Shown: positions 62,785-64,000 of the stretch, in pieces
Position numbering within the stretch: the stretch's first letter is position 1
Layout: every line of letters begins with the position of its first letter
DNA from: Deltaproteobacteria bacterium
GTDB taxonomy: Bacteria > Myxococcota_A > Polyangia > HGW-17 > JAJRWW01
Assembly: GCA_029938605.1 (NCBI GenBank)
Contig: JAOZUO010000001.1
Coordinates: 57,932 to 121,931, forward strand
Length of the DNA stretch: 64,000 nucleotides
Direction: 5' to 3'
Program-made: the position numbers and the translations under genes
Notes under the pieces: generated by a model
Databases searched by the model: none
Seen by the model: the letters and a program-made list of their open reading frames with translations, nothing else
Told to the model about the DNA's origin: nothing

Positions 62785-64000
62785 CTACTCTCGGGACTCC
62801 CTCTGGAAGGCCAGCCGTACCCCTAGTCCTGGAACCGCCGCGATTCCATCTTCGGGCTGGGTCAGGACACTATCCTGACTCCATACGCCGGGGATCCAGA
62901 CGATCTCCCCCTTCCAGAGCACCATCGCCAGTCGACGACGACGCCACCGGGGTATTTTACGATCTACCAGCAGGTCGCTCAACTTTCGGCTCCCGGCCGG
63001 GACACGGAGGCGATCCCCGGGCCGCAGGTTCCGCACGGTGAGCTCCCACGGATCCACCGGCGGCGCGCCGGACTCAGCCTCCGCCTCCAATACGAGCCCC
63101 AGGCCCGGCAGCGGATACACCCCCGGCCCCCGCACCTCCACCGCGACGTCGCCGGGGTCGGCGACCTGCGTCGCGGGGGCCACCACGAGCAGATCGTACT
63201 GCCGATAGGCCACCACGCCTCCGGGCAGGTCCAGACGCGGCCCGGTGTCCGATGCCAGCAGCGCCAATACCGCCTCCACGTGGTCCCGGTTCAACTCCAC
63301 GGGAGAGCCCCCTACTTCGTTCGCTCGTCCATGGGCCGCACGTCCGTGGGCAGCCCGCCAGAGCCGCCGCACCAACCGGCTGGCCAGCCCCGGCCGAAGC
63401 GCTGCCATCTGGGCCAGGTCCACGGCGTCCTCCGGCAAACCCACCACCGAATCCAATGCCCCCCCGCCCTCTGTAGTTCCCCCGCCCTCTCGGGCTCCCC
63501 CACCCGAGGTCCGGGCGAGCCGCCGCCACTCCAGCTCCTCGTAGTGTTCCAGGGCCTCGAGCTCCTCGCGCAACCCTCGCGCCGCCCGCCCCACCCCCTC
63601 AAGGAGCCTCGGATTCTCCCGCTTGAGCAACGGCACAACGTCCCACCGCACACGGTTCCGGAAAAACCGCTGTGATCGATTCGTAGGATCCTCTCGGGCA
63701 GTCCAGCCCACCGCCTCCAGCGTCGCGAGGACCTCGGTGCGGCCGAGCTCGATCAGCGGCCGCACCAGCCGTCCGCGACGGGGCGCCATGCCGGAGAGCC
63801 CCGTGAGGCCGGCCCCCCGGCACAGCCTCATGATCAGGGTCTCGAGCTGATCGTCGGCCGTGTGGCCCATGGCGATGCGAACCGCGCCGACCTCCTGGGC
63901 CATCTCTTCCAAGGCGGCCAGACGGGCTCGCCGCGCGGTGTCCTCGCTCACCCGGAGCTCCGCAGAGGGGGCGTCGTCTCGGGGGACTAGTCCCTCGACG
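62785..64000 (-). CDS. tilS: tRNA(Ile)-lysidine synthase TilS, N-terminus cut by window edge
   Basis: The minus-strand frame is open to the right edge beyond the GTG used in the ORF track. The visible part has the family segment A-M-G-H-T-A-D-D-Q-L-E-T-L-I-M-R-L-C-R-G-A-G, then R-P-L-I-E-L and R-F-F-R-N-R-V-R. A C-terminal TilS domain follows (L-R-P-G-D-R-L near residue 330 and K-I-P-R-W-R-R). The S-G-G-x-D-S ATP motif is outside the window. It modifies the CAU anticodon of tRNA-Ile with lysidine and is essential. Confidence 0.95.
   Translation of the reverse strand, partial: VEGLVPRDDAPSAELRVSEDTARRARLAALEEMAQEVGAVRIAMGHTADDQLETLIMRLCRGAGLTGLSGMAPRRGRLVRPLIELGRTEVLATLEAVGWTAREDPTNRSQRFFRNRVRWDVVPLLKRENPRLLEGVGRAARGLREELEALEHYEELEWRRLARTSGGGAREGGGTTEGGGALDSVVGLPEDAVDLAQMAALRPGLASRLVRRLWRAAHGRAAHGRANEVGGSPVELNRDHVEAVLALLASDTGPRLDLPGGVVAYRQYDLLVVAPATQVADPGDVAVEVRGPGVYPLPGLGLVLEAEAESGAPPVDPWELTVRNLRPGDRLRVPAGSRKLSDLLVDRKIPRWRRRRLAMVLWKGEIVWIPGVWSQDSVLTQPEDGIAAVPGLGVRLAFQRESRE

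Overview
The window is high-GC DNA with dense coding on both strands. Its gene content points to Myxococcota or a close deltaproteobacterial relative. The evidence is several Hanks-type Ser/Thr kinases, FHA and zinc-ribbon proteins, DUF4215-type cysteine-rich stalks, an IgGFc-binding-type lipoprotein, PEGA/TPR proteins and many lipobox signal peptides. No tRNA, rRNA or CRISPR array was found.

Layout. 1-5.5 kb holds the tail of a response regulator, a DUF4350/MoxR/DUF58 operon and a DUF819 membrane protein. 5.5-12.7 kb holds a zinc-ribbon Ser/Thr kinase, a zinc-ribbon double-FHA protein with a duplicated 3' fragment nearby, a tandem array of hairpin-forming 51-bp repeats and a PQQ-propeller lipoprotein. 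12.9-19.7 kb holds secreted proteins (a lipoprotein plus a P1-nuclease/phospholipase-C-fold protein, an IgGFc-binding-type lipoprotein and a very basic Arg-rich lipoprotein). 19.7-25.1 kb holds mutS, a membrane-anchored GHKL-like protein and a cobalamin adenosyltransferase. 25.3-28.5 kb holds two lipoproteins and a small unknown gene. 28.5-31.5 kb is a gene graveyard: a DUF4143 ATPase, a broken toxin-antitoxin pair, a group II intron RT remnant, a kinase/propeller tail, and two copies of the 3' end of an alpha/beta hydrolase gene whose intact version sits at 55.3 kb. 31.5-55.2 kb holds five giant lipoproteins, together with two Ser/Thr kinases, a TPR/PEGA protein and a CpaB-like lipoprotein. 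55.3-64 kb holds the hydrolase, an FHA/arrestin-like protein and the housekeeping run tilS-ftsH-folP-cdaA-cdaR.

The most interesting system is the giant lipoprotein family. All five have the same N-terminus (lipobox, then C-V-G-S-x-S-T) and a DUF4215-like Cys-rich stalk. By hand count four carry exactly 14 propeller repeats with the same Gly-rich signature at repeat 7, and the fifth carries 12 kelch repeats instead. Each ends in a different module: lamin-tail, Cys-rich, an aromatic beta-domain, C-type lectin or CBM9-like. Two neighbours share a 490-bp 5' block with one mismatch, which suggests recent recombination. I read this as a modular, recombining set of surface recognition proteins, flanked by kinases that may regulate it (inference). 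Four sigma-54-type promoters lie upstream of secreted or small unknown genes elsewhere in the window.
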